Part shown: positions 23,011 to 31,576 of the stretch, one piece after another
Position numbering within the stretch: the first letter of the stretch is position 1
How the letters are laid out: every line of letters begins with the position of its first letter
From: Aureimonas sp. ME7
GTDB lineage: Bacteria; Pseudomonadota; Alphaproteobacteria; Rhizobiales; Rhizobiaceae
Assembly: GCF_903970965.1 (NCBI RefSeq)
Contig: NZ_CAJCKW010000018.1
Location: 1-34,510, forward strand
Length of the DNA: 34,510 nt
Direction: 5' to 3'
Position numbers and translations under genes: made by a program
The notes under the pieces: generated by a model
Database searches by the model: none
What the model was told of the DNA's origin: nothing
The model's input: only the letters and a program-made list of their open reading frames with translations

Positions 23011-25704
23011 ATGGATCGGGTTGCGTCGATCGTATGCGATGCAATGTCGATCCCATGGTGGCGTGTGAGCATGAAGAACGAAGAGGCGCGGCGCATCGCC
23101 GCCCGCAACCGTCAGATCATCAGCAGCGTCACCGAGTTCGCGATCATCGCCACCGATCGTGCCGGTCTCGTGACGGAATGGAACATCGGGGCCGAGCACA
23201 TTCTCGGATGGACGTTGGTGGAGATGATCGGGCGTAGCGCCGAAACCATCTTCACGCCCGAGGACCGCGACAACCGCCAGATCCAACGGGAGATGACGAC
23301 CTCGCTGGAAACGGGGCGGGGCGTCGACGAGCGTTGGCATCTGAAGAAGGACGGCACGCGCTTCTGGGCCTCGGGGGAGATGATGCCGCTGCGCGACGAA
23401 GCCGACGAGCACATCGGGTTCGTTAAGGTTCTTCGTGACCGGACCGAGCAGCATCTGGCTGGTCTCCGGCTGAGAGAGGTCGAAGCGCGTCTCGAGAAGG
23501 CCCAGGAGGTTGGCGGTGTTGGGACCTTCAGCGTCGATATCGCCACCGGCGTGCTGACCCCGACCTCGCAGTTCTGTCGCCTGTTTGGCTTGCCTGTCGG
23601 CGGAGAGCGCCCGGCCCAAGAGTTCGAGCGGTTGGTGATTGAGGACGATCAGGACCTCGTTTCGAACAACTCAACACGGGCGGCAGGCGGCGCACCTCGC
23701 GATGTTGAATATCGCATCCGCCGCGCCGACACCGGCGAGCTGCGCTGGATCGCTCGCAAGGGTGAGTTCGAGTTGGACGACGGAGGTCGGCCCGTTCGCT
23801 TCCAGGGCGTTGCCCGCGACATCACCGAGAAGAAGGAGGCGGATCAGCGTCTCGCGTCGAGCGAGCGAAAATGGCGCGGCCTGTTCGAGCAGTTGCACGA
23901 AGGTTTCCTGATCGGATGCGTGGTTCGGGATCCCACTGGTCTTATCATCGACTGGCGCTATGAAGAGGTGAACCGGGCCTGGGGTGAATTGGTCGGCATC
24001 GATCCAGCCTCCGTGGTGGGACGAACGGTGCGCGACCTGATTCCCGGCGTCGAGAACGAATGGATCGATGAGTTTGCCCGCGTCGTCGAGAACGGGCAAC
24101 CAACTCGCTTCACCCGGCAGGTGGGCCCGCTCGGACGGTGGTATGACGGAGCCTGCCAGCCGATCGGTGACGATCGGTTCAGCGTCATCTTCCTCGAAGT
24201 CACCGATCGGGTTCGGGCAGAAAGCCTACGCCTTGGACTCGCCGAACTCGGCGAAGCTCTCGGGCAACTTGAGAAAGTTGAGGCCGTGCCAAGTGTGGCC
24301 GCCAGCATCATCGGGCGTACCCTTCATGTCGGCCGGGTCGGCTACGGCACCGTAGCGGAGGATGGCAAAACGTTCCACGTCCCCTCGGACTGGACGGAAG
24401 AAGGCTATCCCAGTCTGGCGGGCACCTACCGAATGGACGACTACGGCCTTTACGCCGAGGACCTACGCCAGGGGCGGACGGTGGTGATTCCCGATATCCG
24501 GTTCGACCCGCGAACGGCGTCCGATACCGGCCCCTTGGAGGCGGTGTCGGTCCGTTCGCTGATCAATCACCCGATCATCGAGAACGGGCAGACTGTTGCC
24601 GTACTCTACGTCAACGACGATAGCGTGCGTCATTGGACCAATGAGGAGGTTGACTTCCTTCGAGAGGCTGCGGGTCGCACGCGCACCGCCATCGAACGGC
24701 GGCGTGCCGAGCTGAGCCTTCGAGAAAGCGAACAGCGCCAAAAGCTGGCGCTGGCGATCGGCGACGTCGGCACGTTCGACCTCAATCTCGCGACGAAGGA
24801 ACTTGTCTGGGACGACCGCACCAAAGCGGCTTTCGGCGTGGCACCCGATCGCACCGTCTCGCAGGACGAGAAGCTGGCGGCCGTTTATTCCGACGATCGA
24901 TCCATGTTCGATGCGGCGTTTCGAGCCGCCATGTCGGGAGAGTTGTTCGACTGCGAGTTCCGCGTCCTTGGCATCGACGACAAGGTGTTGCGCTGGGTCG
25001 CCGTTCAGGGGCGTGTTGTTGGCGAGACGAGCGGGGCGCGCCACTTTGTCGGCGCGGTTCGCGATGTGTCGGCGCGGGTGGCTGCCGAAGAGCGTCGCAA
25101 CATTCTCAACCGCGAACTGGCGCACCGTTTGAAGAACACCCTCGCCATCGTCCAGGCGATCGCGACGCAGACGCTGCGGACGGCATCGGACCTGCCGAGC
25201 GCCAAGGATGCCCTGACGAGGCGTATTCAAACGCTGTCGAAAGCGCACGACGTCCTCCTGACCGGCCAACACGATGCGGGCGCGATCGACGCGGTCATTC
25301 GCGGCGCGGTGACCTTGCACGACCCCGACGAGCGCATCAGTCTGCGTGGACCAGCCTTGGATATCGGTCCGAAGGCGGCGCTAACCCTCGCCTTGATCAT
25401 GCATGAGCTTTCCACCAACGCCGCCAAATACGGCGCGTTGTCCGTGCCGGACGGTAAGGTTCACATCGCCTGGGTCGTCGATGTGGATGGCGAGATCAAA
25501 CGACCGACGCTCGCTCTGAGTTGGCGCGAGATTGACGGCCCGCCTACAAGCCCACCGACGCGAAAGGGGTTCGGGACCCGGTTGATCGAGATGGGGCTTT
25601 CGGGTTCGGTCGGGGGATCCGTCGAACTCGACTATGCCAGCGATGGTTTGAAGTGCCGGATCGTCGCGCCTCTGACCGAAGTACAGGCGGATGACGACGT
25701 ATGA
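23011..25704 (+). CDS. Multi-PAS/GAF HWE-family sensor histidine kinase
   Basis: An 897-residue soluble sensor kinase without transmembrane segments. The order is PAS (about 35-150; SVTEFAIIATDRAGLVTEWN), PAS (160-275; ends GVARDITEKK), PAS-like (285-405), GAF (410-565; INHPIIENGQTVAVLYVNDD), PAS (575-690; ends VGAVRDVS), then the HWE core. The phospho-acceptor is H705 in NRELAHRLKNTLAIVQAIA. The N-box is MHELSTNAAKYGAL, and the diagnostic W-x-E is W838/E840 in LSWREIDGP. GFGTRLIEMGL follows. Several starts are possible: ATG 23011, 23050 or 23071 (MKNEEARRIAARN), the last of which would put the first PAS at the usual distance from the N-terminus. The stop overlaps the next gene as ATGA. Confidence 0.93.
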   Translation: MDRVASIVCDAMSIPWWRVSMKNEEARRIAARNRQIISSVTEFAIIATDRAGLVTEWNIGAEHILGWTLVEMIGRSAETIFTPEDRDNRQIQREMTTSLETGRGVDERWHLKKDGTRFWASGEMMPLRDEADEHIGFVKVLRDRTEQHLAGLRLREVEARLEKAQEVGGVGTFSVDIATGVLTPTSQFCRLFGLPVGGERPAQEFERLVIEDDQDLVSNNSTRAAGGAPRDVEYRIRRADTGELRWIARKGEFELDDGGRPVRFQGVARDITEKKEADQRLASSERKWRGLFEQLHEGFLIGCVVRDPTGLIIDWRYEEVNRAWGELVGIDPASVVGRTVRDLIPGVENEWIDEFARVVENGQPTRFTRQVGPLGRWYDGACQPIGDDRFSVIFLEVTDRVRAESLRLGLAELGEALGQLEKVEAVPSVAASIIGRTLHVGRVGYGTVAEDGKTFHVPSDWTEEGYPSLAGTYRMDDYGLYAEDLRQGRTVVIPDIRFDPRTASDTGPLEAVSVRSLINHPIIENGQTVAVLYVNDDSVRHWTNEEVDFLREAAGRTRTAIERRRAELSLRESEQRQKLALAIGDVGTFDLNLATKELVWDDRTKAAFGVAPDRTVSQDEKLAAVYSDDRSMFDAAFRAAMSGELFDCEFRVLGIDDKVLRWVAVQGRVVGETSGARHFVGAVRDVSARVAAEERRNILNRELAHRLKNTLAIVQAIATQTLRTASDLPSAKDALTRRIQTLSKAHDVLLTGQHDAGAIDAVIRGAVTLHDPDERISLRGPALDIGPKAALTLALIMHELSTNAAKYGALSVPDGKVHIAWVVDVDGEIKRPTLALSWREIDGPPTSPPTRKGFGTRLIEMGLSGSVGGSVELDYASDGLKCRIVAPLTEVQADDDV

Positions 25705-26060
25705 GCGATGCTTTCTTTACCGACCCCGAGAACCGGGTCGTGCTCCAGATCTGCCGGACGTCACCGGGCTTCATCCCGATCGTGGTGGGCGGGAAGCTGC
25801 ACCCGGTCCGCGAGAGTATGATCGATCACTACCCGGTCCCTGCCAATCTTTCCGCCGATGATATCGTTCTTGGGCTGGAAGTGCTGGGCTGCAAGCTGGA
25901 GCGCAGCGCCGCCGCCGATGTGGTCGTGCGGGAACCACAGATGTTCAAAACGGATGCATGGCGAGATCGTGCTCGGCAGATTCAGGCTGTGATGAGCGAC
26001 GAATGGGAGGGCAGCCCAACCGTGTTGTCGGACTACCTGCACGCTCGTGCGGGTGATTGA
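25701..26060 (+). CDS. Hypothetical protein translationally coupled to the HWE kinase
   Basis: A 119-residue soluble protein whose ATG overlaps the kinase stop (ATGA), which implies coupled translation and a shared job. It has no signal or membrane segment. Residues 12-75 look like a small alpha/beta domain (VVLQICRTSPGFIPIVVGGK, then ANLSADDIVLGLEVLGCKLE), followed by a helical acidic tail (RARQIQAVMSDEWEGSP). I do not recognise a family. Its place directly behind a kinase suggests a modulator of that kinase. Confidence 0.75.
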   Translation: MSDAFFTDPENRVVLQICRTSPGFIPIVVGGKLHPVRESMIDHYPVPANLSADDIVLGLEVLGCKLERSAAADVVVREPQMFKTDAWRDRARQIQAVMSDEWEGSPTVLSDYLHARAGD

Positions 26061-26161
26061 TGAGATGTCCACCGAATCGCATCGGTTTTCGACCGTGACA
26101 TAACGACCCGTTAGCCCTCCGCATGTGACCTAGCGTCACGCAATGCAGAGGGACAGCTTCC

Positions 26162-27055
26162 ATGCCGATGAACCTCGACCTGAACCAACTTGCCGTGCCG
26201 GTCGTCATTGCGAGCGTCGAAGGGGAAGACCACTTCCGAGTGGTCGGCATGAATGGTGCCGCAGAACGTGAATTCGAGCTTTCCAACGCCATCGTCGCTG
26301 GCCGCCTGTTCGACGATTGCTTCGACGCGCGTCTCGCCGCCTCGTTGACAGGACGCTACCGGGTTTGTGCGCGTACCGGCAAAGCGCAGCAATTCGAGGA
26401 GTTCATCGACCTGCCGAACGGGCGACGCTGGTTTCGCACGACGATCTCGCCATGTCTGGCCGCACAGTCAGGCGTGGTCGTGCGCATCATGTCCGTGTCG
26501 CAGGACATCACGATGATGAAGCGGCTTCATCGCAAGCTACAGGAGTTCGCCTATCAGGACCCGTTGACAGGTCTAGCCAACCGGCGCGGGTTCGATCAAG
26601 CCGTTGAGAACGCCTGTGACGAAGCCGTTTATAGTGGAGATGGCTTCTCGCTGGCCGTCGTCGACCTCGACGAATTGAAGGTTATCAACGACACACATGG
26701 TCATCAAGTTGGCGATGACGTCATCCGGTTTGTCTCTCAGACACTGAGCAGTTTCTTGACATCTGGTGAACTGGCGGCGCGGGTGGGTGGCGACGAGTTC
26801 TATCTTCTTCTTCGCGAGCCGACACGCGACGATCTCGACCATCGTCTCGACCGATTGCGCGCCATCGTCGATCAAGGACTCTATACATCCAGTCTCGATG
26901 CCGCGATCACTTTAAGCGTCGGAGGTGCCGCGTGGCAACCAGGAGACGACGCGCACCATGTTCTCGCCGATGCCGATGCGCAGATGTATGCCGAGAAGGG
27001 CATACGCAGACTGGTGCGGTTCATCGATCAACGGATGTCCAGTGTCGCTGCCTGA
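26162..27055 (+). CDS. PAS-GGDEF diguanylate cyclase
   Basis: A 297-residue soluble protein. Residues 10-125 form a PAS-like sensor (VVIASVEGEDHFRVVGMNGA, ending RIMSVSQDITMMKRL). A full GGDEF domain follows, with the entry motif YQDPLTGLANRRGFDQAV, a VDLDELKVINDTHGHQVGDD metal/substrate loop, and GGDEF at 209-213. It should make c-di-GMP from two GTP. No RxxD inhibitory site precedes GGDEF. The start is supported by GAGGGAC upstream. Confidence 0.94.
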   Translation: MPMNLDLNQLAVPVVIASVEGEDHFRVVGMNGAAEREFELSNAIVAGRLFDDCFDARLAASLTGRYRVCARTGKAQQFEEFIDLPNGRRWFRTTISPCLAAQSGVVVRIMSVSQDITMMKRLHRKLQEFAYQDPLTGLANRRGFDQAVENACDEAVYSGDGFSLAVVDLDELKVINDTHGHQVGDDVIRFVSQTLSSFLTSGELAARVGGDEFYLLLREPTRDDLDHRLDRLRAIVDQGLYTSSLDAAITLSVGGAAWQPGDDAHHVLADADAQMYAEKGIRRLVRFIDQRMSSVAA

Positions 27056-27201
27056 TCTTGCGTTAGGGCGGATCTGTTCCTTCGCTGGATTGGCCCTGCC
27101 ATAAACAACTTAAAGGACAGTCAGCTAGTAAATCGGCCGAAGACCATACCTCTTCCCTTAAGGCTGTTGCGCCATGCTTCTACAACCTGAGGGAAGAAGC
27201 G

Positions 27202-29439
27202 ATGCGCCTGACATACCCCTACCCTATGCCAGTGGACGAGGCGGAGCGCCTCGACGCCCTGGCATCGTTCTCGATCTTCGACACCCCAGCCGAGAAAACG
27301 TTTGATCGAATCGTCGAAATCGCAAGTCGGATCTTCGATGTCCCGATTGCGCTGGTTTCGTTGGTCGGTAAGAACCGCCAAACCTTCAAGGCTCGCATCG
27401 GGTTGACCGCGTGTGAGACGAGCCGGGATGTTTCCTTCTGTGCGCACGCGATTATGGGGAATCACGTCTTCGTTGTCCCTGATGCAACAAGGGATGAGCG
27501 GTTCGCTACCAACCCATTGGTAACGGGCGAGCCGCATATCCGGTTCTATGCCGGCGCGCCTCTGATCGACGAGAATGGTCATCGCCTGGGATCGCTTTGC
27601 ATCATCGACAAAAAGCCGCGAGAACTGTTTTCGCCGAACGATCAGGCGATCCTCAGCGAACTGGCTGCAGCCGTTATCGAGCGAATGCAGGTTCGCAGAC
27701 TTATCAGTGAGAATGCCACCAATCAAAGCCGGCTCGAGAACATCACCGCCGCTTCACCGGACGCTATTGTGGCGGCAGATGGAAGGAATCTCATCCAAGC
27801 CTGGAACGCTGCGGCCGAGACAATGTTTGGTTTCTCCGCCGCTCAGGCGATCGGTCAGCCGCTCGACATCATCATCCCATCAGCCTTGCGGCCAGCCCAT
27901 CGGCGCGGACTGCAGCGTTCGGTTGAGCACGGCTCGTCCCCTCTGATGGGGGCTCCGATCAGTATGTCCGCCCTGCACGCGGACGGAACCGAGTTTCCGA
28001 TCGAGATCTCTCTTTCACGGTGGACGGAGAATGGGGAACCGCGTTTCGGTTCCATCATTCGGGACATTACGGATCGCAAGCGAGCCGAAGAGAAGCTGCG
28101 GCACGACGCAGAATATGACCATCTGACGGAACTCCACAATCGCGCCAGCCTCATTGGTCGGCTGGGAGAGGCTTTCCGAGCCGACGAAGTCGTCAGCCTC
28201 CTGATGCTCGATCTCGATGGGTTCAAGGACGTCAACGACAATCTTGGACACGCCGTTGGGGACGATGTGCTGCGCGTCGTGGCTCTCCGCCTTCGCCGAC
28301 ACATCGACCCCAGTCACATGGTCGCGCGGCTTGGCGGCGACGAATTCGTGGTTCTCATTCCAGGCTGCGGCGATCCGCTCGTCGCGCATAGGCTGGCCAG
28401 CGAACTGATCGCAGTAATCGAGGAGCCGATCGAACTCGAACATGAGGTTATTCATATCGGCGTCAGCATCGGCGTCGCGCTTCGGACGCAAGGCGGCTGT
28501 AGTGCTGAGGAGCTTCTCGGTGATGCCGACCTCGCGCTCTACCAGGCGAAGGACGACGGTCGCCATCTCGTTCGCCTATTTACGCCCGAGCTTAGACGCG
28601 CCACCGTATCGAGAAGCTCGATTAGTTCAGGGTTGCGACGGGCTTGGGAAAAGGGTGAGTTCGAACTTTATTATCAGCCGCAGGTGCATTTGGAAGATCG
28701 CCGACTGACGGGCGCTGAGGCGCTGATCCGCTGGAACCGTCCGAACCATGGTGTCGTCGCGCCGGGTGCGTTCATTTCCGTGCTGGAAACGAGCCTGCTT
28801 GCGGTTCCCGTCGGGGAATGGATCCTACGGGAAGCCTGCCGGCAGGCGGCCGCATGGCGAGCTTTCGGTCATGTTGACTTCCGGATGGGCGTCAACCTAT
28901 TCGCCGCTCAGTTCAATATCAGAGATTTCGCCGCCTCCGTGCTCTCCGCGTTATCGGACTATGGTTTGCCAGCGTCGGCACTTGAACTGGAAATCACCGA
29001 GAACATCATCCTTCGACATGACAAGAAGATCGTCGAACCTTTGCAACAGCTTCGTGAACATGGTGTGGGCGTTGCCTTCGACGATTTTGGCACGGGTTTC
29101 GCTTCGCTGAGCATGTTGAAGAACTACCCGGTGACGCGACTGAAGATCGATCGCTCCTTCGTCAGCGATATCCAGCGCAGCCTCAAGGACCGAGCGATTG
29201 TCGAGTCCGTGATCAACATGGCGCGCGCGTTCGATCTCGACGTGATCGCTGAAGGCATCGAAACCGAGGATCAGGCGAATGTTCTTCGCTTGGAGGAATG
29301 CCAGCAGGGGCAGGGATATCTTTTTGGAAGACCAATGCCAGCGATGGCGTTCGAAGAAAGTTTGCTGGCATCGAAACCCGGCGCGGCTGCGACCATCGCT
29401 TGTCCGGGAGCGGCGGCAAAGCGTCAGCGCAGGGCGTAG
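27202..29439 (+). CDS. GAF-PAS-GGDEF-EAL cyclic-di-GMP protein
   Basis: A 745-residue soluble protein. The GAF domain (20-165) begins ERLDALASFSIFDTPAEKTF and includes SFCAHAIM and APLIDENGHRLGSLCIID. The PAS domain (175-295) has ITAASPDAIVAADGRNLIQA and a closing IIRDITDRKRAEEK. The GGDEF domain has DLDGFKDVNDNLGHAVGDD and GGDEF at 378-382. The EAL domain has E506 in GAEALIRWN, ELEITENIIL, DDFGTGFASLSMLKNYPV and VIAEGIET. Both active sites are preserved on inspection, so net direction cannot be predicted. GAF regions of this type often bind small cyclic compounds. The start is supported by GAGGGAAG upstream. Confidence 0.94.
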   Translation: MRLTYPYPMPVDEAERLDALASFSIFDTPAEKTFDRIVEIASRIFDVPIALVSLVGKNRQTFKARIGLTACETSRDVSFCAHAIMGNHVFVVPDATRDERFATNPLVTGEPHIRFYAGAPLIDENGHRLGSLCIIDKKPRELFSPNDQAILSELAAAVIERMQVRRLISENATNQSRLENITAASPDAIVAADGRNLIQAWNAAAETMFGFSAAQAIGQPLDIIIPSALRPAHRRGLQRSVEHGSSPLMGAPISMSALHADGTEFPIEISLSRWTENGEPRFGSIIRDITDRKRAEEKLRHDAEYDHLTELHNRASLIGRLGEAFRADEVVSLLMLDLDGFKDVNDNLGHAVGDDVLRVVALRLRRHIDPSHMVARLGGDEFVVLIPGCGDPLVAHRLASELIAVIEEPIELEHEVIHIGVSIGVALRTQGGCSAEELLGDADLALYQAKDDGRHLVRLFTPELRRATVSRSSISSGLRRAWEKGEFELYYQPQVHLEDRRLTGAEALIRWNRPNHGVVAPGAFISVLETSLLAVPVGEWILREACRQAAAWRAFGHVDFRMGVNLFAAQFNIRDFAASVLSALSDYGLPASALELEITENIILRHDKKIVEPLQQLREHGVGVAFDDFGTGFASLSMLKNYPVTRLKIDRSFVSDIQRSLKDRAIVESVINMARAFDLDVIAEGIETEDQANVLRLEECQQGQGYLFGRPMPAMAFEESLLASKPGAAATIACPGAAAKRQRRA

Positions 29440-29487
29440 CATACGCTTCAATTATCGACGCAAGCGAGCCTTCTCCGAGAAGTTGTG

Positions 29488-29970
29488 CTACCGAATACGA
29501 CGAGAACGACTTTGGATCAGCGTGGTCAGATGCTCGATATCGCCCAGCGATGCATACGCCGCATCGCTCTTCCGACAGGCGAGGAGTTCGCGGTCGATGG
29601 CAGCATGAAGTTGACGGACTTCTTCGGCGACAACCTTACCTTGGTTGGACAAGCAAACCGTTGTCTTGCGCGCATCTTGCGTATTGCGGGTGCGCACGAT
29701 CAGTTGCCGTTCGGCCAGCCGATCCAACATTTTGGAGACTGTCGATGGACGCACGCCGATCCCTTCTGCGATCCGTGTTCCGTTCGCTTCCCCTAGCTGA
29801 TCGAGCATCAACAGAAGCTCGTCCTGCCCCGCGTGTAGTCCAAGGTGTGCGAGCTTCGCCATCATGAACGCTCGGGTCGTCTTCGCGAGTTGCAGGATAC
29901 CGCCAATATAGGATGCCTCTACATCAGTCAGCTCAGGTACATGACCTGCGTCGGCATCTGCGTCTGTCAT
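29488..29970 (-). CDS. MarR-family winged-helix transcriptional regulator
   Basis: A 160-residue regulator. After an acidic leader comes a dimerisation helix, then the winged helix: QDELLLMLDQLGEANGTRIA, recognition helix VRPSTVSKMLDRLAERQL, and wing IVRTRNTQDARKTTVCLSNQGK. MarR proteins repress nearby genes and are released by small phenolic or oxidant signals. ATG 29970 is chosen because TGGGGAT stands upstream; the frame could run 12 codons further. The gene is convergent with the GAF-PAS-GGDEF-EAL gene (48-bp gap). Upstream, ATCGGT and ACCGAT half-sites (around 30018-30050) could form its operator. Confidence 0.9.
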   Translation of the reverse strand: MTDADADAGHVPELTDVEASYIGGILQLAKTTRAFMMAKLAHLGLHAGQDELLLMLDQLGEANGTRIAEGIGVRPSTVSKMLDRLAERQLIVRTRNTQDARKTTVCLSNQGKVVAEEVRQLHAAIDRELLACRKSDAAYASLGDIEHLTTLIQSRSRRIR

Positions 29971-30154
29971 TCCGCGATCCCCATCACCCGCTAGACGTCT
30001 ACACATATTCGACTCTGCATCGGTCCGAACGCCGGTAGGTTGAACCGATTACTATAGCGGACGCAGTGGGATGCAACTTTTTATTGTGACAACCCTTGCC
30101 GCCGATTGGATGTTAGGCAAAATATCGGTTCGCGATGCGCTTGAGCTGGGCTAG

Positions 30155-30274
30155 TTTGCCGACTTGCTGGAACTGCTCGAAACGGCGGTGCGAGCCAGCG
30201 AAGGTCGTATGTCGCCAACTCAGCTGCGACATTTCCAAGCCCGTACGATCACCGTTCGTTGGCGAGCGCCTTGA
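30155..30274 (+). pseudogene. Possible short coding remnant
   Basis: A 39-codon frame with coding-like composition (ADLLELLETAVRASEGRM, then SPTQLRHFQARTITVRWRAP) preceded directly by an in-frame TAG. A TTG 30164-type start is possible but no ribosome-binding site is seen. The family is not recognised. It is either a decayed tail or a chance reading. Confidence 0.2.
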
Positions 30275-30289
30275 GCGCAACGCCGTCCG

Positions 30290-30508
30290 CTACCCTTCGA
30301 AAGGCATATGAGGCGGTCGCCTCTCTTCCATGGAGAATGTCGCGGGATGTGCACAGACCACCAAACCCGCCCTGATCTCATCGCCTTCCTGCAACGCGGC
30401 CAGGACGTGGTCGACAAGGCGCCTAGCCTCGATCCGGCTCATCCCGTCCTCTTGGATGGTAAAGGCGATGCGATCGATCAGTTCGTTCATGCTGGCTGCC
30501 TGCGTCAT
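30290..30508 (-). CDS. Small hypothetical protein, 66-72 residues
   Basis: A reverse-strand frame beginning MTQAAS-MNELIDRIAF; ATG 30508 and 30490 are both possible starts. The first 45 residues (MNELIDRIAFTIQEDGMSRI, then EARRLVDHVLAALQEGDEI) form two amphipathic helices, the rest is irregular. No ribosome-binding site stands out. I recognise no family. Confidence 0.45.
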   Translation of the reverse strand: MTQAASMNELIDRIAFTIQEDGMSRIEARRLVDHVLAALQEGDEIRAGLVVCAHPATFSMEERRPPHMPFEG

Positions 30509-30553
30509 TTTGGCAGATAGTTACGGATGGAACATTCCAACGGATGCATCCAC

Positions 30554-30766
30554 TCAGGACAGCGCGACCTGAAGCAGGACCGTCCCGTCATCCTTGTTCC
30601 GTGCAGGACGATGGATCACGCTGCGAACGAAAGCCTTGCGCGGCCCCTCGTCGTTGGGTCGCACGATGATCGTATCGCCCACGCGCGGTAGCATCTTGAA
30701 CTTACGCACGCCCCGTAGCGCCTTACCGCCCCGCATCAAGACTTCAACGAAACACGTTACCAGCAT
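30554..30766 (-). CDS. Small hypothetical protein, 70 residues
   Basis: A small basic protein (MLVTCFVEVLMRGGKALRGV, then KMLPRVGDTIIVRPNDEGPR, ending GTVLLQVALS). The pattern of short beta strands suggests a small barrel. ATG 30766 is preferred because GAGG stands 6 nt upstream. ATG 30772 overlaps that site. An AT-rich possible -10 (GATATAAT) lies just ahead of the start. No family is recognised. Confidence 0.6.
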   Translation of the reverse strand: MLVTCFVEVLMRGGKALRGVRKFKMLPRVGDTIIVRPNDEGPRKAFVRSVIHRPARNKDDGTVLLQVALS

Positions 30767-30877
30767 GCTCATCCTCGCGATTATATCGCGTCGTATATGC
30801 TTTAAGCAGGCCGGCGGTTCCCGATGTGTAAAATACCCCTGATAATCGGCTTTTCACGCGATGTGAACTTGGGGTCA

Positions 30878-31009
30878 ATGGAGGATCCACATATCCGACA
30901 GACTGTAGCCGAACACGCGGCGATTTGCGAAGCGACCGCTGAGGCCAATCCGGATGTCGCAGGCGGGGCCATAAAGCGACATCTGAAGCGCAGCCACCAC
31001 TTGGTCGGC
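30878..31009 (+). pseudogene. Remnant of a GntR-family regulator (end of FCD effector domain)
   Basis: About 44 codons read MEDPHIRQTVAEHAAICEAT, then AEANPDVAGGAIKRHLKRS. This matches the last helices of FCD domains ('AEHxAIxxAIxxxDPxxAxxAxxxHLxxS'), including the conserved late His. No HTH part or earlier FCD sequence is upstream, and an IS3-like transposase relic begins on the other strand within 10 bp. Probably a truncated regulator gene; the match is by eye only. Confidence 0.4.
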
Positions 31010-31015
31010 CACCAT

Positions 31016-31290
31016 TTAGTGGCTCGGTCCAATTCTAATGCCTGGGGGCTTGGCGGCCACGGTTGAGGTGGCCTTTGAGCTGAGTCGGGGTAGCGCAGCC
31101 GGCAATAGCACGGCGGCAAATGCCGTTTGACAGTAGCCACGTGAGAAGCGCGGTCGCCGGGTGTTGTAGTATCTACACCAGCCCTTGATCTCGGTCCGGG
31201 CCTCGGTAAAGCTATATAAAATCTCGCGGTTGAGAAATTCGTCGCGAAGAAGGGAAGACCGCTTTCCAGGAGCAGACCAATCTTCGTTCC
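31016..31290 (-). mobile_element. Decayed C-terminal part of an IS3-family transposase
   Basis: On the reverse strand, 'LLRDEFLNREILYSFTEAR' is followed by 'EIKGWCRYYNTRRPRFSRGY' and a Pro/Ala-rich tail ending in TAA at 31016-31018. This lines up with the end of the DDE integrase core of IS3-family OrfB ('LRDELLNxEIFYSLxEAR...WRxxYNTxRPHSSLGY'). The usual 'PGSPWENGYCESFN' before it is reduced to APGKRSS, and no catalytic Asp residues remain upstream, so the element is dead. Terminal inverted repeats were not identified. Confidence 0.65.
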
Positions 31291-31576
31291 GCCTTGCCTT
31301 CGTGCACCGGGTGCTTTCCGAGGATACCTTGCGGAATCAAAGTTGAGCCTGCGCATGCGCCGACCGGGACCGCGCGACATCAGTTGCATCCACGTTAGGT
31401 ACCTCGTGCCGACGAAGTTTCCTGCTTACTAATTGCTACGCGCACCGGCTGATACAACCTCTTGTCGGAACGTCGATATCCGTTTCCAAGATCGCTCGGC
31501 GAACGCGTGACGGGCGGGAAGGGGTCGATAGCGGCTGGACCGTTTCCTGGCCCGACGAGGCGGTAGCGGACTGTGC

